Positions 44,772-53,779 of a stretch of DNA of 64,000 nt are shown here, in pieces; position 1 is the stretch's first letter, and the number at the start of each line of letters is the position of its first letter. The DNA is from Limnohabitans sp. WS1. GTDB lineage: Bacteria; Pseudomonadota; Gammaproteobacteria; Burkholderiales; Burkholderiaceae_C. The position numbers and the translations under genes were made by a program. The notes below the pieces were generated by a model, which was not told where the DNA came from, ran no database searches, and was given only the letters and a program-made list of their open reading frames with translations. The stretch is taken from positions 62,001 to 126,000 of the forward strand of contig NZ_NERU01000010.1 of the NCBI RefSeq assembly GCF_003063265.1, in the 5' to 3' direction.

Positions 44772-45197
44772 ATGTTCGTTCTGGACACCAACGTCATTTC
44801 CGAGCTGCGCCAGGGCAAGCCCAACCCGTCCGTGGCGGTACGCCAATGGGCCGCAGGCCAGCCCAGCCATCAACTTTTTTTGTCGGCCATCACGCTGCTT
44901 GAGTTGGAATTGGGCATTCAGGCGTTGGAGCGCAAAACACCGCCGCAGGGCAGCGCTTTGCGCCATTGGCTGGGTGGCGTTCGCGCTGCTTTTTCGGGGC
45001 GCATCTTGCCCTTTGCAGAGAACACAGCACCCGTGTGCGCATCACTGCACATCCCAAACCCGCGCTCAGACCGGGACGCGATGATCGCGGCCACAGCCCT
45101 TGAGCACAGGTTCACCGTCGTGACACGCAATGTGTCGGATTTTGAAGCGACCGGTGTGGCCCTGTTGAATCCTTGGCTTGAACACGCAGCGCACTGA
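44772..45197 (+). CDS. PIN-domain toxin, VapC/FitB type
   Basis: A 141-residue PIN ribonuclease: MFVLDTNVISEL supplies the first acidic residues (Asp5, Glu11), SAITLLELELGI the next, and SDRDAMIAATAL plus VVTRNVSDFEATGV the C-terminal metal site. Such toxins cleave tRNA or rRNA when the antitoxin is lost. All four acidic positions appear intact. Confidence 0.9.
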   Translation: MFVLDTNVISELRQGKPNPSVAVRQWAAGQPSHQLFLSAITLLELELGIQALERKTPPQGSALRHWLGGVRAAFSGRILPFAENTAPVCASLHIPNPRSDRDAMIAATALEHRFTVVTRNVSDFEATGVALLNPWLEHAAH

Positions 45198-45297
45198 ACG
45201 GGTGGTTTTGAGTTGGACGTTTTGCGTGAATATTCAGGTGCACCACCCTCGTATCCATGGGGGCAACGCAAGGCTCTTTGGACTGAGAGCATAGATT

Positions 45298-45732
45298 TCA
45301 GCCCAGGTCGGCACGCCACTGTTCATGCTGCACACGCTGCTGTGCGGCTTTTTCGCGCAAGTTAGCCCGCTTGGTGATGCGCAGTTTGTGGGGTGAACCT
45401 TGGCGCAACACCTCCATCGTCAGCCCCAGACCGGATTGACCAAACTCTTCAAGGATGTGTTTTCGCCGGGCCTCTGTCATGGCGAGCAACACGTTTGCGC
45501 TGTCGTGATTTTTCAGGAAGGTCATCACTTGTCGGCAATCGGCGCATTGACAGCGCATGACCGGCACCACCATGGACCAGTCGCCTTGCTCGGGCAGGGC
45601 TTTGGCCAGTGACAGATTCAAGGCCTGTTTCACACGTTCCCGCAATGTGGACCAACCCGCAACAGCGTGCGCCACTTTGTCCAATTCGATCAACAGGGGG
45701 CTGAGCACAACGTGCCTATCGGCGCAGGGCAA
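45298..45732 (-). CDS. hypothetical protein, possibly a C-terminal remnant of a larger protein
   Basis: A 144-residue frame that can only begin at a TTG, with no ribosome site. MRCQCADCRQVMTFL has three clustered cysteines; HILEEFGQSGLGLTMEVL and HKLRITKRANLREKAAQQ follow. The sequence looks like the C-terminal end of much longer proteins, some with a 2-oxoglutarate oxygenase domain, and no N-terminal part lies upstream. I treat it as a probable fragment. Confidence 0.5.
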   Translation of the reverse strand: MPCADRHVVLSPLLIELDKVAHAVAGWSTLRERVKQALNLSLAKALPEQGDWSMVVPVMRCQCADCRQVMTFLKNHDSANVLLAMTEARRKHILEEFGQSGLGLTMEVLRQGSPHKLRITKRANLREKAAQQRVQHEQWRADLG

Positions 45733-45828
45733 GCGCCAATAGCGTTTTCAAACATGCTGTTGTGACGCCATCCGCCCCATGCCAATGACCGATGCGCTGA
45801 TCAATTGAAAAGACTTTTTGCTTGCAAG

Positions 45829-46839
45829 TCACCCCACCAAAGGCACCACTTCCTGCTCAATCGCTCCAAACAAACTTTCACCGTTTTGGCCCTTCATCTC
45901 GATGCGGATGGTGTCACCGTACTTCATGTATTCGGTGCTGGGCTGGCCGTCCTGGATGGTTTCGATGGCGCGTTTTTCGGCGATGCAGCTGTAGCCTTTG
46001 GGCCATTGTGGCTTGCCCTTGACTTGCACACTCTTGTTGCTGACCGTACCGCTGCCCACGATGGAACCTGCTCGAACATGGCGGGTTTTGCAAAGGTGCG
46101 CAATCAGCTGGCCAAAATGGAAGGTCATTTCGGGTCCGGCTTCGCACATGCCCACTTTGCGGCCATTCCAGGTGCATTGCATGGTCAAGTGCACGCGTCC
46201 CCCTTTCCAAGCCTCACCGAGTTCATCGGGCGTCACGGCCACAGGGCTGAAGGCAGTGGCAGGTTTGCCTTGCAAGAAGCCAAAGCCCTTGGCCAACTCG
46301 TTCGGAATCAGGTTGCGCAGGCTCACGTCGTTGGCCAGCATGATCAAGCGCACGGCCTCGATGGCATCGTCGGCGGGAGTTTGCATGGGCACATCCCCCG
46401 TGATGACCGCGATCTCGGCCTCAAAGTCGATGCCAAACGCTTCGTTGGCGCACACCACCGGGTCACAGGGGCCAAACAGATCATCGCTGCCGCCCTGGTA
46501 CATCAGAGGGTCGGTGTAAAAGCTGCTGGGCACCTCGGTGTTGCGTGAGGCCCGTACCAGCTCCACATGGTTCAGATACGCTGAGCCATCGGCCCACTGG
46601 TATGCACGCGGCAAAGGGGCCATGCAGCGCTCGGGGTCAAAGGGAAAAGCATGACGGGCTTTGCCTTGGTTCAAGGTGGTGTACAGGTCTTGCAGTTGGG
46701 GTGCCAGAAAATTCCAGTCATCGAGCGCTTGCTGAAGCTTGCTGGCGATGCCCGTCGCATAATGCGCGGTGCTCAGGTCGCGCGAAACCACCACCAACTG
46801 ACCATCGCGTGAGCCGTCTTTGTAGGTCGCCAATTTCAT
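45829..46839 (-). CDS. fumarylacetoacetate hydrolase family protein
   Basis: A 336-residue FAH-fold protein: SRNTEVPSSFYTDPLMYQG, the metal-site segment FGIDFEAEIAVITGDVP, LIMLANDVSLRNLIPNELAKGFGFLQGKP cut into helices, and the end block AGSIVGSGTVSNK and EYMKYGDTIRIEM. It is shorter than the true fumarylacetoacetase at 61333 and belongs to the broader group of acylpyruvate hydrolases and related hydratases. It is divergent from an IclR regulator that probably controls it; the substrate is likely an aromatic-ring cleavage product. Confidence 0.9.
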   Translation of the reverse strand: MKLATYKDGSRDGQLVVVSRDLSTAHYATGIASKLQQALDDWNFLAPQLQDLYTTLNQGKARHAFPFDPERCMAPLPRAYQWADGSAYLNHVELVRASRNTEVPSSFYTDPLMYQGGSDDLFGPCDPVVCANEAFGIDFEAEIAVITGDVPMQTPADDAIEAVRLIMLANDVSLRNLIPNELAKGFGFLQGKPATAFSPVAVTPDELGEAWKGGRVHLTMQCTWNGRKVGMCEAGPEMTFHFGQLIAHLCKTRHVRAGSIVGSGTVSNKSVQVKGKPQWPKGYSCIAEKRAIETIQDGQPSTEYMKYGDTIRIEMKGQNGESLFGAIEQEVVPLVG

Positions 46840-46902
46840 CTTGAAGGTGTCCTTGTGTGGTGGCCGCTGCTCACATGGGGAAACACGGCAAAATTACGTA
46901 TT

Positions 46903-46918
46903 GTTAAACTCATTTAAC
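46903..46918. promoter_or_regulatory. palindrome in the FAH/IclR divergent promoter region
   Basis: GTTAAACTCATTTAAC is an inverted repeat (GTTAAA / TTTAAC) in an AT-rich stretch midway between the divergent starts at 46839 and 46946; a probable IclR-type operator. Confidence 0.55.
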
Positions 46919-46945
46919 TAAACGAAAAAATTAATTTTAGACCAT

Positions 46946-47773
46946 ATGCCCAGCCCAAGACCCGCAGACACCCCCCTGATTGAGGACAAAGAACGCGCGG
47001 GCATCCAGTCGGTTGAGGTGGGCTTTGCACTGCTCGATGTGCTGGCACAAGCCCCTGGCCCTCTCATGCTGCGCGACCTCGCTGGCTCGGCTGGCATGAG
47101 TGCAGCCAAGGCACACCGTTATTTGGTGAGCTTTCAACGTCTGCACCTGGTGGTGCAAGATGGCAACACCCGTTATGAACTCGGCCCGGCGGCATTGCGC
47201 TTGGGACTGGCCTCATTGTCCCGGTTGGATGCGGTCAAGCTGGCGCGTGAGCGCTTGCCAACACTGCTGGACCAAACTGGCCACACCCTGGCTTTGGCGG
47301 TCTGGGGAAACCGTGGTCCGACCTTGGTGCATTGGCAAGAGACCCCCTTGACCGTGCCGGTCAATTTGCGCTTGGGCGATGTGATGCCTTTGCTGTCGTC
47401 CGCCACCGGCCGTTGTTTTGCCGCCTTCATGGGCCACGGCGGTGGGGTCGACAAAGCCCAACCCATGATCGAATCAGAACTGGCTTTGGTCCGCAAACTC
47501 GGTCGCACCGACTTGCCCTCGACACAGGCCCAAGTGCGTGCCATTTTGGAAGAAACCCGCCACCAAGGGTTGGGTCGGGTGGTCAACGTCTTGTTGCCCG
47601 GCATCTCGGGCTTTTGTGCGCCTGTGTTCAATGCCGATGGGCATTTGGCCTTGGGCGTGGTGGCTTTGGGTTCTTCTGCCACGCTTGACACCGACTGGCA
47701 CGGCTCGGTGGCCAAACCTTTGCGTGCCTTTGCCGCTTTGCTTTCCAGCGATTTGGGTTGGCGTCCAACTTGA
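46946..47773 (+). CDS. IclR-family transcriptional regulator
   Basis: A 275-residue IclR protein: N-terminal winged helix (SVEVGFALLDVLAQAPGPLMLRDLAGSAGMSAAKAHRYLVSF split over the usual helices) and the effector domain with LALAVWGNRGPTLVHW, LLSSATGRCFAAFM and ISGFCAPVFNADGHLALGVVALG. Divergent from the FAH-family gene. Its stop lies 11 bases before the DUF3108 gene. Confidence 0.92.
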   Translation: MPSPRPADTPLIEDKERAGIQSVEVGFALLDVLAQAPGPLMLRDLAGSAGMSAAKAHRYLVSFQRLHLVVQDGNTRYELGPAALRLGLASLSRLDAVKLARERLPTLLDQTGHTLALAVWGNRGPTLVHWQETPLTVPVNLRLGDVMPLLSSATGRCFAAFMGHGGGVDKAQPMIESELALVRKLGRTDLPSTQAQVRAILEETRHQGLGRVVNVLLPGISGFCAPVFNADGHLALGVVALGSSATLDTDWHGSVAKPLRAFAALLSSDLGWRPT

Positions 47774-47784
47774 GCACGGCGTCC

Positions 47785-49050
47785 ATGACGGCCCCGCACC
47801 CCTTCTCTTCACGGACGGGCAGACCCGCCAAAAAGACGCTCTTGCTTTTGGCCGTGGCGGTCTTGGCTGTGCACATGGCTTTGCTGCTGGGCATGGGTGA
47901 TGCTCGGATCTGGCGTTTGCAAGACCCGCCCACGCGCGTGGGGGCCATGCAAACCCGCACCATTGCAAGCGCCACCGTCAGCCCCATACGTCTTTCAACG
48001 CCCAAACCTCAGGCGTCCAGCCAAACCCGCATAGCGCAAGTGGTCAAGCCCCCTGTTGCACCCAAGCCTTCAGTACCGGTGCCGGCCCCAGCCCAAAGTC
48101 CAGAGCTGGCAGTCACCGCCACCCCTGACGACGTGGCCAAAGCACCCGATGAAGCCCCACCGGATGCCTCGGCTTCAGCCCCCCATTCAGCGCCCTTGGC
48201 CCAGCTTGATCCCAACAACACCAACACAACCGATCTACCGACCAGCGCCCCCCCCACTGAGGTGACTCCACCCGTCAATCCGGGGGTGGACGCATCGTCA
48301 CCGGCCGAACCCCAAGCTGTGCCGATCACGCCAGCGGAGCCGATTGCGTCGGCCACCATGGCCCTGCCCGGCATCCCTTTGGGCGCAGTGCCATCTTCGA
48401 CTTTGCTCAGTTACCGCTTAACAGGCCAAGAAAAAGGCCTCCAGTACACCGCCAGTGGCAGCTTGAGCTGGCAACACAACGATGCCCGCTACGACATGAC
48501 ACTGACGGTCAAAGCGTTTTTGCTTGGCTCGCGGCAATGGCGCAGCCAAGGCCAAATTGCACCCACAGGACTGATGCCCACCCGGTTTTCGGACAGTTGG
48601 CGCAGCGAACGTGCCAGCCATTTTGACCAGGCTGGCCAGCGCATCGTGTTCAGCAGCAATGCACCAACGGCAGTTTTGCAAGCCGGTGCGCAAGACCAAA
48701 TCAGCCTGTACGCCCAATTGGCGGCTGCCATGGCCGCCGATGGCGCACGTTTTGTGCCGGGCACCCGTTTGCAAATCCAGATTGCCACCGTGCGCGACGC
48801 TTTGCCCTGGCTGCTGACCTTGGACAAGGTGGAAACCATCACCGCCAATGGCGTGGACCTGCAGGCCACCAAATGGGTGTGTCAACCGCGCAACCGTTTT
48901 GACGCCCAAGTCGAGTTTTGGGTGGCCCGCGAACACCAGTGGTTGCCCGTGCGCATTCGCATCACCCAAGTCAACGGCAACTTCATTGACCTGAACCTGA
49001 TAGGCCAAGCCCCCTTGCCCCCTTTGCCCGCCAGCAACACACCCGGTTAA
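47785..49050 (+). CDS. DUF3108 domain protein with Pro-rich periplasmic linker
   Basis: A 421-residue protein: basic N-terminus, a membrane anchor (KTLLLLAVAVLAVHMALLLG), then about 140 residues rich in Pro, Ala, Thr and Ser. The folded C-terminal DUF3108 domain (LLSYRLTGQEKGLQYTASG, LTVKAFLLGSRQWRSQGQ, LMPTRFSDSWRSERASHFD) resembles periplasmic outer-membrane-linked beta domains. Its function is unknown. Conserved across Burkholderiales. Confidence 0.87.
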   Translation: MTAPHPFSSRTGRPAKKTLLLLAVAVLAVHMALLLGMGDARIWRLQDPPTRVGAMQTRTIASATVSPIRLSTPKPQASSQTRIAQVVKPPVAPKPSVPVPAPAQSPELAVTATPDDVAKAPDEAPPDASASAPHSAPLAQLDPNNTNTTDLPTSAPPTEVTPPVNPGVDASSPAEPQAVPITPAEPIASATMALPGIPLGAVPSSTLLSYRLTGQEKGLQYTASGSLSWQHNDARYDMTLTVKAFLLGSRQWRSQGQIAPTGLMPTRFSDSWRSERASHFDQAGQRIVFSSNAPTAVLQAGAQDQISLYAQLAAAMAADGARFVPGTRLQIQIATVRDALPWLLTLDKVETITANGVDLQATKWVCQPRNRFDAQVEFWVAREHQWLPVRIRITQVNGNFIDLNLIGQAPLPPLPASNTPG

Positions 49051-49120
49051 AAACCCCTTGCGACTCACGTTGTTACAAACCGCCTGACTTGACGGGGACA
49101 ACTTGAGGGAGAATGAAGTC

Positions 49121-49402
49121 ATGAACTTGCTCTATGAATCTGAAACTTTTGCTGTGATGCACATGCTGGCCAATGCGCCCAGCGAATCATCGCCCGCCCC
49201 CAGCAAACCCATGCTGGAGCGACATGGTTTTGAAATCGTGGACAAACGCTCGGGCAAAGAGGTGTACCTGGACGGCTCTTGGGCCGAAATGTTTCAGCAA
49301 CAAATTCAAGCCTGGCAGCAGCACACCCCTACACAAGAAGAAGTCGAAGACACGCTCGAAGGCTACACAGGTCTGGCCCAGCAGCCTGTGGTGGTGCACT
49401 GA
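49121..49402 (+). CDS. DUF3567 family protein
   Basis: A 93-residue soluble protein: MNLLYESETFAVMHM, then a flexible Pro/Ser stretch, HGFEIVDKRSGKEVYLDGSWAEMF and PTQEEVEDTLEGYTGLAQQPVVVH. This is the DUF3567 pattern typical of Burkholderiales. GGGAG lies upstream of the ATG at 49121. Confidence 0.88.
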   Translation: MNLLYESETFAVMHMLANAPSESSPAPSKPMLERHGFEIVDKRSGKEVYLDGSWAEMFQQQIQAWQQHTPTQEEVEDTLEGYTGLAQQPVVVH

Positions 49403-49421
49403 CCCCACTTGGCGATGGCTC

Positions 49422-49490
49422 CAGGTCGGTGGCTTCAGCCCCTACCAACACCGGTGATCCATCCTGTCGGGGCTCAAGCCACCAAGCTGC
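49422..49490. repeat. degenerate REP-like pair
   Basis: AGGTCGGTGGCTTCAGCCCC (49422-49441) and the imperfect inverse GTCGGGGCTCAAGCCACCAA (49466-49485) are worn members of the GTAGGTCGG family, between two convergent genes. Confidence 0.7.
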
Positions 49491-49517
49491 AAAAAACCGC
49501 CCTCAGGCGGTTTTTTT
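49491..49517. terminator. bidirectional terminator
   Basis: AAAAAACCGCC and GGCGGTTTTTTT pair around CTCA. It serves the DUF3567 gene on the plus strand and the AbrB-type gene on the minus strand, whose stop codon (49503) falls within the hairpin. Confidence 0.85.
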
Positions 49518-50585
49518 ACGCCTGTTGATCCACTGGAACAGCGGCCCCACCAACATCAGCACCGCCACCAGACGGCAAACCTGAAACGCCGTGACCACGG
49601 GCACCCCCAACTGCAAGACCTTGGCCGTGATCGCCATCTCGGCAATGCCACCGGGCGAAGTGCCCAAAATCAGCGTGGCCGGGTGCAGCCCGGTGGCCCA
49701 GGCCAGCAAGCCGCCAAACCCGACGGACAAAGCCATCATGACCCCACTACCGATCGCGGCCGACACCAACCAGCGCGGCGCGGTGTGCAAAAACTCACGC
49801 TGAAACCGCACCCCCAGACTCACGCCAATGACCAACTGCGCGGCATTCGACAAGTCCGTCGGCACCGCCGACCAGTTCACGCCCGACAAAGTCAGACACA
49901 TCGAGGCCAGCAAAGCGCCCATGAACCACGGGTTGCTGCGCTTGAGCCACCTCATGACCAGCGCACCTGCTGCCGTGGCCAGCCCCAGCCAAAACAAGCC
50001 AGGCCACTGCGCCACACGCGGTCCCGACAACAAACGCGCATCGACCTGCAAGCCCCAATGGCTTTGCGCCCACTGCATCGCAAAAGGCACCGACATCACC
50101 ACAATGACCAGCCTTACGCTGTGCGCTGCCGCCACCAAATCGGTGCGTCCCCCATGGCGCTCGGCCAGCAAGGTCATCTCGGACGCGCCGCCAATGGCAC
50201 TGGCAAAGTAGCTGGTGGCTCGCCCTGCACCGAGCGGCAGGTGCGCAAAATCGGCCGCATGTTGGCGTTGCAGCCACAGGCCAAACAAGCCGCCCAGCAC
50301 CAGCGCCCACAGCACAGCCAGCACAATCGCCCACCACAGGCTGACCACCAGGGCGCTGACTTGCGGCGTGAAATACAGGCCCAAAGCTGCGCCAATGACC
50401 CATTGCCCGGCGTTGCGCGGCATGTGGGCACTGCGTGTGGGGGCACCCAGCACCGAAGCCAGCGCCGTCGCCAACAAAGGCCCCAGCATCCAGGGAATGG
50501 GTGTGTGCAGCCACACGCACAGCTCGGCCGCAACCAGCGCCAGCATCAAGGTCAGCGCCACACGGGTCAGGTCATGAAAATTCAT
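49503..50585 (-). CDS. AbrB-family membrane protein (duplicated AbrB domain)
   Basis: A 360-residue membrane protein with ten or so hydrophobic segments arranged as two AbrB_dup repeats; each has a motif of the form TPIPWMLGPLLATAL / NPWFMGALLASM and GAPTRSAHMPRNAGQWVIGAALG / LSNAAQLVIGVSLGV. Related proteins are annotated as AbrB regulators or ammonia-monooxygenase-like, but they are membrane proteins of unknown transport role. Confidence 0.88.
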   Translation of the reverse strand: MNFHDLTRVALTLMLALVAAELCVWLHTPIPWMLGPLLATALASVLGAPTRSAHMPRNAGQWVIGAALGLYFTPQVSALVVSLWWAIVLAVLWALVLGGLFGLWLQRQHAADFAHLPLGAGRATSYFASAIGGASEMTLLAERHGGRTDLVAAAHSVRLVIVVMSVPFAMQWAQSHWGLQVDARLLSGPRVAQWPGLFWLGLATAAGALVMRWLKRSNPWFMGALLASMCLTLSGVNWSAVPTDLSNAAQLVIGVSLGVRFQREFLHTAPRWLVSAAIGSGVMMALSVGFGGLLAWATGLHPATLILGTSPGGIAEMAITAKVLQLGVPVVTAFQVCRLVAVLMLVGPLFQWINRRKKTA

Positions 50586-50591
50586 CGGCTC

Positions 50592-50618
50592 AAAAAAAGA
50601 CCGCCCAAACGGGCGGTC
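50592..50618 (-). terminator. rho-independent terminator of the aminotransferase gene
   Basis: GACCGCCC-AAAC-GGGCGGTC (50599-50618) followed on the minus strand by seven T residues. Confidence 0.9.
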
Positions 50619-50641
50619 GGGGGATGGTCATCAAAGGGCCG

Positions 50642-51976
50642 TCAGGCGTGACGGCGGATGCTGTCGGCCACGGTCTGCACAATCTGGTCGATGTGCGCGT
50701 CTTCCACGATGTAGGGCGGGCAAATGACAATATTTTCACCCGCCGGACGCACCCAAACGCCTTTGTGGAAGCAGTCCATGAAGATGTCATAGGCCCGCTT
50801 GCCAGGCGTGCCGGGGATGCTGGCCAATTCGACCGCGCCCGCCAGACCCAGCGTGCGGATGCCAATGACATTGGGCAAGCCCTTCAAGGCGCTGTGCATC
50901 GCGTCGCCCAGCACCCGGCCTTGCTGGCCCGCACGGGCAAACAGGTTTTCTTCTTTCATCAAGTCCAGCGTGGCAATGGCCGCTGCGCAAGCCACAGGGT
51001 GGCCGGAATAGGTGTAGCCGTGGAAAAACTCGATGGCATGCTGCGGTGAATTGGCGTTCATCATCGCGTCGTAGATGAAATCGCGGCAAATCACACCGCC
51101 CAAGGGAATCACGCCGTTGGTCACGGCCTTGGCGAAGTTCAGCATGTCGGGCACCACACCGTAGTAGTCAGCGCCAAAGTTCACGCCCAAGCGACCAAAA
51201 CCGGTGATCACTTCGTCAAAAATCAGCAAGATGCCGTGTTTGTCGCAAATCTCGCGCAAGCGCTTGACATAGCCTTGGGGCGGGATGTACCAACCCGCGC
51301 TGCCTGCAATGGGCTCGACGATCACGGCGGCCACGTTGCTCGGGTCATGCAACACCAAAATGCGGTTTTCAAGCTCCAACAGCGGGTCTTCGGCCCACAC
51401 AGGTTCTTCGTGGTGGATGTAGGGGTGGTTCACCGGGTCATGAATGAAGCGCATGTGGTCAACCCGGGGCAGCAGTTGCGCACCGAAGGCCTTGCGGTTG
51501 GCCGGCAGGCCACCCACGCTCATGCCGCCAAAGTTGACGCCGTGATAACCCTTTTCACGCCCAATGAACACCGTGCGGTGCCCCTCGCCCCGAGCGCGGT
51601 GATAGGCCAGCGCCACTTTCAAGGCGGTGTCGGCCGCTTCTGAGCCGGAGTTGCAAAACAGCACCTTGTTCAGGTCACCGGGGGCCATGTCGGCAATCAT
51701 CTGCGCCGCTTTGAAGGCTTTGTCGTTGCTGGCCTGAAAAGCCGTGGCGTAGTCCAGCGTGTCCAACTGGTTTTTGATGGCCTCGTTGATGGGTTTGCGG
51801 TTGTGTCCAGCGCCCACGCACCACAGGCTGGAGATGCCGTCGATGACCTTTTTGCCATCGTGCGTGGTGAAGTGCATGCCTTCGGCCCCCACAAAGACCC
51901 GGGGGTCCTGGCGGAATGTGCGGTTGGGGGTGAAGGGCAACCATTGGTTGTCCATGGGGATGTCATGGTTGTTCAC
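50642..51976 (-). CDS. class III (omega) aminotransferase
   Basis: A 444-residue PLP enzyme: GISSLWCVGAGHNRKPI, SGSEAADTALKVALAYH, YHGVNFGGMSVGG, Asp254 in LIFDEVITGFGRLG, Lys283 in NFAKAVTNG (PLP lysine), and FFHGYTYSGHPVACAAA. By motif it groups with beta-alanine or omega-amino acid:pyruvate aminotransferases. Expressed alone, ended by its own terminator. The exact amine donor is not evident. Confidence 0.92.
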   Translation of the reverse strand: MNNHDIPMDNQWLPFTPNRTFRQDPRVFVGAEGMHFTTHDGKKVIDGISSLWCVGAGHNRKPINEAIKNQLDTLDYATAFQASNDKAFKAAQMIADMAPGDLNKVLFCNSGSEAADTALKVALAYHRARGEGHRTVFIGREKGYHGVNFGGMSVGGLPANRKAFGAQLLPRVDHMRFIHDPVNHPYIHHEEPVWAEDPLLELENRILVLHDPSNVAAVIVEPIAGSAGWYIPPQGYVKRLREICDKHGILLIFDEVITGFGRLGVNFGADYYGVVPDMLNFAKAVTNGVIPLGGVICRDFIYDAMMNANSPQHAIEFFHGYTYSGHPVACAAAIATLDLMKEENLFARAGQQGRVLGDAMHSALKGLPNVIGIRTLGLAGAVELASIPGTPGKRAYDIFMDCFHKGVWVRPAGENIVICPPYIVEDAHIDQIVQTVADSIRRHA

Positions 51977-52111
51977 GAACGCACTCCTTGGGTTGAATCA
52001 GGTGGCTTCTAGTTTAAAGGACGGCCACGCCCCATGCAGGCGCGTGAATGACACAAAGCCAATGCAGGGCTGATGAGACCGCGACCTCAATACCCCCTCT
52101 CAAAGCCACTT

Positions 52112-52127
52112 TGACACACCGTTTGCA
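52112..52127 (+). promoter_or_regulatory. weak sigma-54-like promoter before the rhodanese gene
   Basis: TGACACACCGTTTGCA has the correct spacing and a perfect TTTGCA box, but the invariant GG is GA. It may be a degenerate or chance match. Confidence 0.3.
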
Positions 52128-52220
52128 GCATTTTTCTTCTGCCCGAACGGATACCCCCTGTTCCTGACGACCAGAATCCATCAAAATAAAAGAATGCTTT
52201 TTAATTAAATATGAGGTGGT

Positions 52221-52877
52221 ATGCACACATCAAAAACAATGCCATGGGTTCTGCTGTGGGCCGCGCTGGGCTCCAGCGTCTTGGCAGCACAAGAGCTCAA
52301 AGTCAAAATCACGCCCACTTTGAGTGCTGTGGATGTGGTTCATGGGGGGGAAGCCGTGCGGATACAACGCATCCAAGACACGGGCCACAAAATCATTGAC
52401 GACTTCGCCAAAACCTCTCGCCCCTGTCCGGAGTTCTGTATCCATGCGATGGTCGTCGCGCCTGGCGTGGAAACCTTGGGCGAGTTGGAATTGTTGGACT
52501 TCATGAGCCAGCAAGTGACCAGCGGCAAAGGCTTGGTGATCGACGCTCGCTTGCCTGATTTCCACAAAATCGAAACCATCCCCACCTCCATCAACATTCC
52601 CTTCACGGTCATCAAAGCCGACAACCCGCACATTGGCCAGATCCTGAGCGCCTTGGGGGCAGAACAAGGCAGCAACAAACGTTGGAACTACCAAAAAGCC
52701 AAGTCCCTGGCCTTGTGGTGTAACGGTCCTTGGTGCGACCAATCTTCGCGTGCCATTCGGTCATTGCTCAGCTTGGGCTATCCGCCCGCCAAGCTCAAGT
52801 ACTACCGGGGTGGCATGCAAGCCTGGAAGTCCTTGGGCCTGACCACCGTGGTGCCCGCTGCGGTGACCCCCTCCTGA
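52221..52877 (+). CDS. periplasmic rhodanese-like protein with CNGPWC loop
   Basis: A 218-residue secreted protein: signal peptide to LAAQ (residue 24), a cysteine pair CPEFC at 69-73, and a rhodanese domain with KGLVIDARLPDFHKIETIPTS-type start and the active loop CNGPWCDQS, Cys167 and Cys172. A second cysteine in the loop suggests redox or thiol-persulfide chemistry rather than plain sulfur transfer. It is followed 36 bases later by a LysM protein. Function unknown. Confidence 0.85.
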   Translation: MHTSKTMPWVLLWAALGSSVLAAQELKVKITPTLSAVDVVHGGEAVRIQRIQDTGHKIIDDFAKTSRPCPEFCIHAMVVAPGVETLGELELLDFMSQQVTSGKGLVIDARLPDFHKIETIPTSINIPFTVIKADNPHIGQILSALGAEQGSNKRWNYQKAKSLALWCNGPWCDQSSRAIRSLLSLGYPPAKLKYYRGGMQAWKSLGLTTVVPAAVTPS

Positions 52878-52913
52878 GAAGTCCTCACCTGTCCCTTTTT
52901 TTGGAGAACCCTC

Positions 52914-53723
52914 ATGCAAGCCATTCCTGACGTTGTCATCAAAAACGGGCGCATCGTCACCGCCCACGAAGCCGAACATCGCCGCCTTTACAAAGCCGCA
53001 TGGCTCGTCGCCACCTTGCTCGCCACCGGCATGGGAGGCTATTTGTTCGGCCAATACCAAGCCACGCCACCAACCACCACACCTTCAGTGGCCACACTGT
53101 CCGTGTGGCCAGCCCCTGTCCAACCCACATCGTCTTTGGCCGCAACGGCGCCCACGACCCCATTGCCCCAAGCTGCGGCTTCATCGTTGACGCAAACCCG
53201 CCCCTCACCCACAAACAGCACCTCAACCCTGCAAGCCGCCGTTTCGGCCTCTTTGCAAAACGTCTCCCCACCATCGGGCAACGAGAAGCAATTTGTTCAG
53301 GCACAACAAGACTACTTGCGACAGTCACAAGAAACACCGGAACAAGTCAAAGCGCACCTGGACCGTTTAGCTACCCAACCTGATGCCCTGCAAGCGCACA
53401 ACCGATCAGTGACCAATCGCGTCACCGCCACCGCAAGCCACGCCTCAGCCCAAGATTTAGAAAAAGCGGTACTTGCCTCGCACAAAGCTTCACAAGCCCT
53501 TCCCACCCAAGATGCACTGACCGGTGCACTGAAAAAAGAGGCCACCCTGCACGAGGCCGAAGCACAAACCTACGTTGTGCGTACAGGTGACACCCTTTGG
53601 GCGATTGCCAGACGCATGTACGGCGACCCCCACCAATACAAACGACTGTTTGAAGCCAACCCCAGGGTGCTGGCCGCCCCCGAACACATTTTCCCGGGCC
53701 AAGTTCTGCGGGTCCCAGCTTGA
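52914..53723 (+). CDS. membrane-anchored LysM-domain protein
   Basis: A 269-residue protein: cytoplasmic N-terminus of about 25 residues, one span (AAWLVATLLATGMGGYLFG), a long Thr/Pro/Ala-rich linker, a helical middle, and a C-terminal LysM (YVVRTGDTLWAIARRMYGDPHQYKRLFEANP, about 220-250, continuing HIFPGQVLRVP). It should bind peptidoglycan. GGAG with a seven-base spacer precedes the ATG. Likely in one operon with the rhodanese gene. Confidence 0.85.
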   Translation: MQAIPDVVIKNGRIVTAHEAEHRRLYKAAWLVATLLATGMGGYLFGQYQATPPTTTPSVATLSVWPAPVQPTSSLAATAPTTPLPQAAASSLTQTRPSPTNSTSTLQAAVSASLQNVSPPSGNEKQFVQAQQDYLRQSQETPEQVKAHLDRLATQPDALQAHNRSVTNRVTATASHASAQDLEKAVLASHKASQALPTQDALTGALKKEATLHEAEAQTYVVRTGDTLWAIARRMYGDPHQYKRLFEANPRVLAAPEHIFPGQVLRVPA

Positions 53724-53779
53724 AGGTTTGATGGGGTCGGATGGCAGGTACTTTGTGCAATGCGCGACAATCTCACCCC

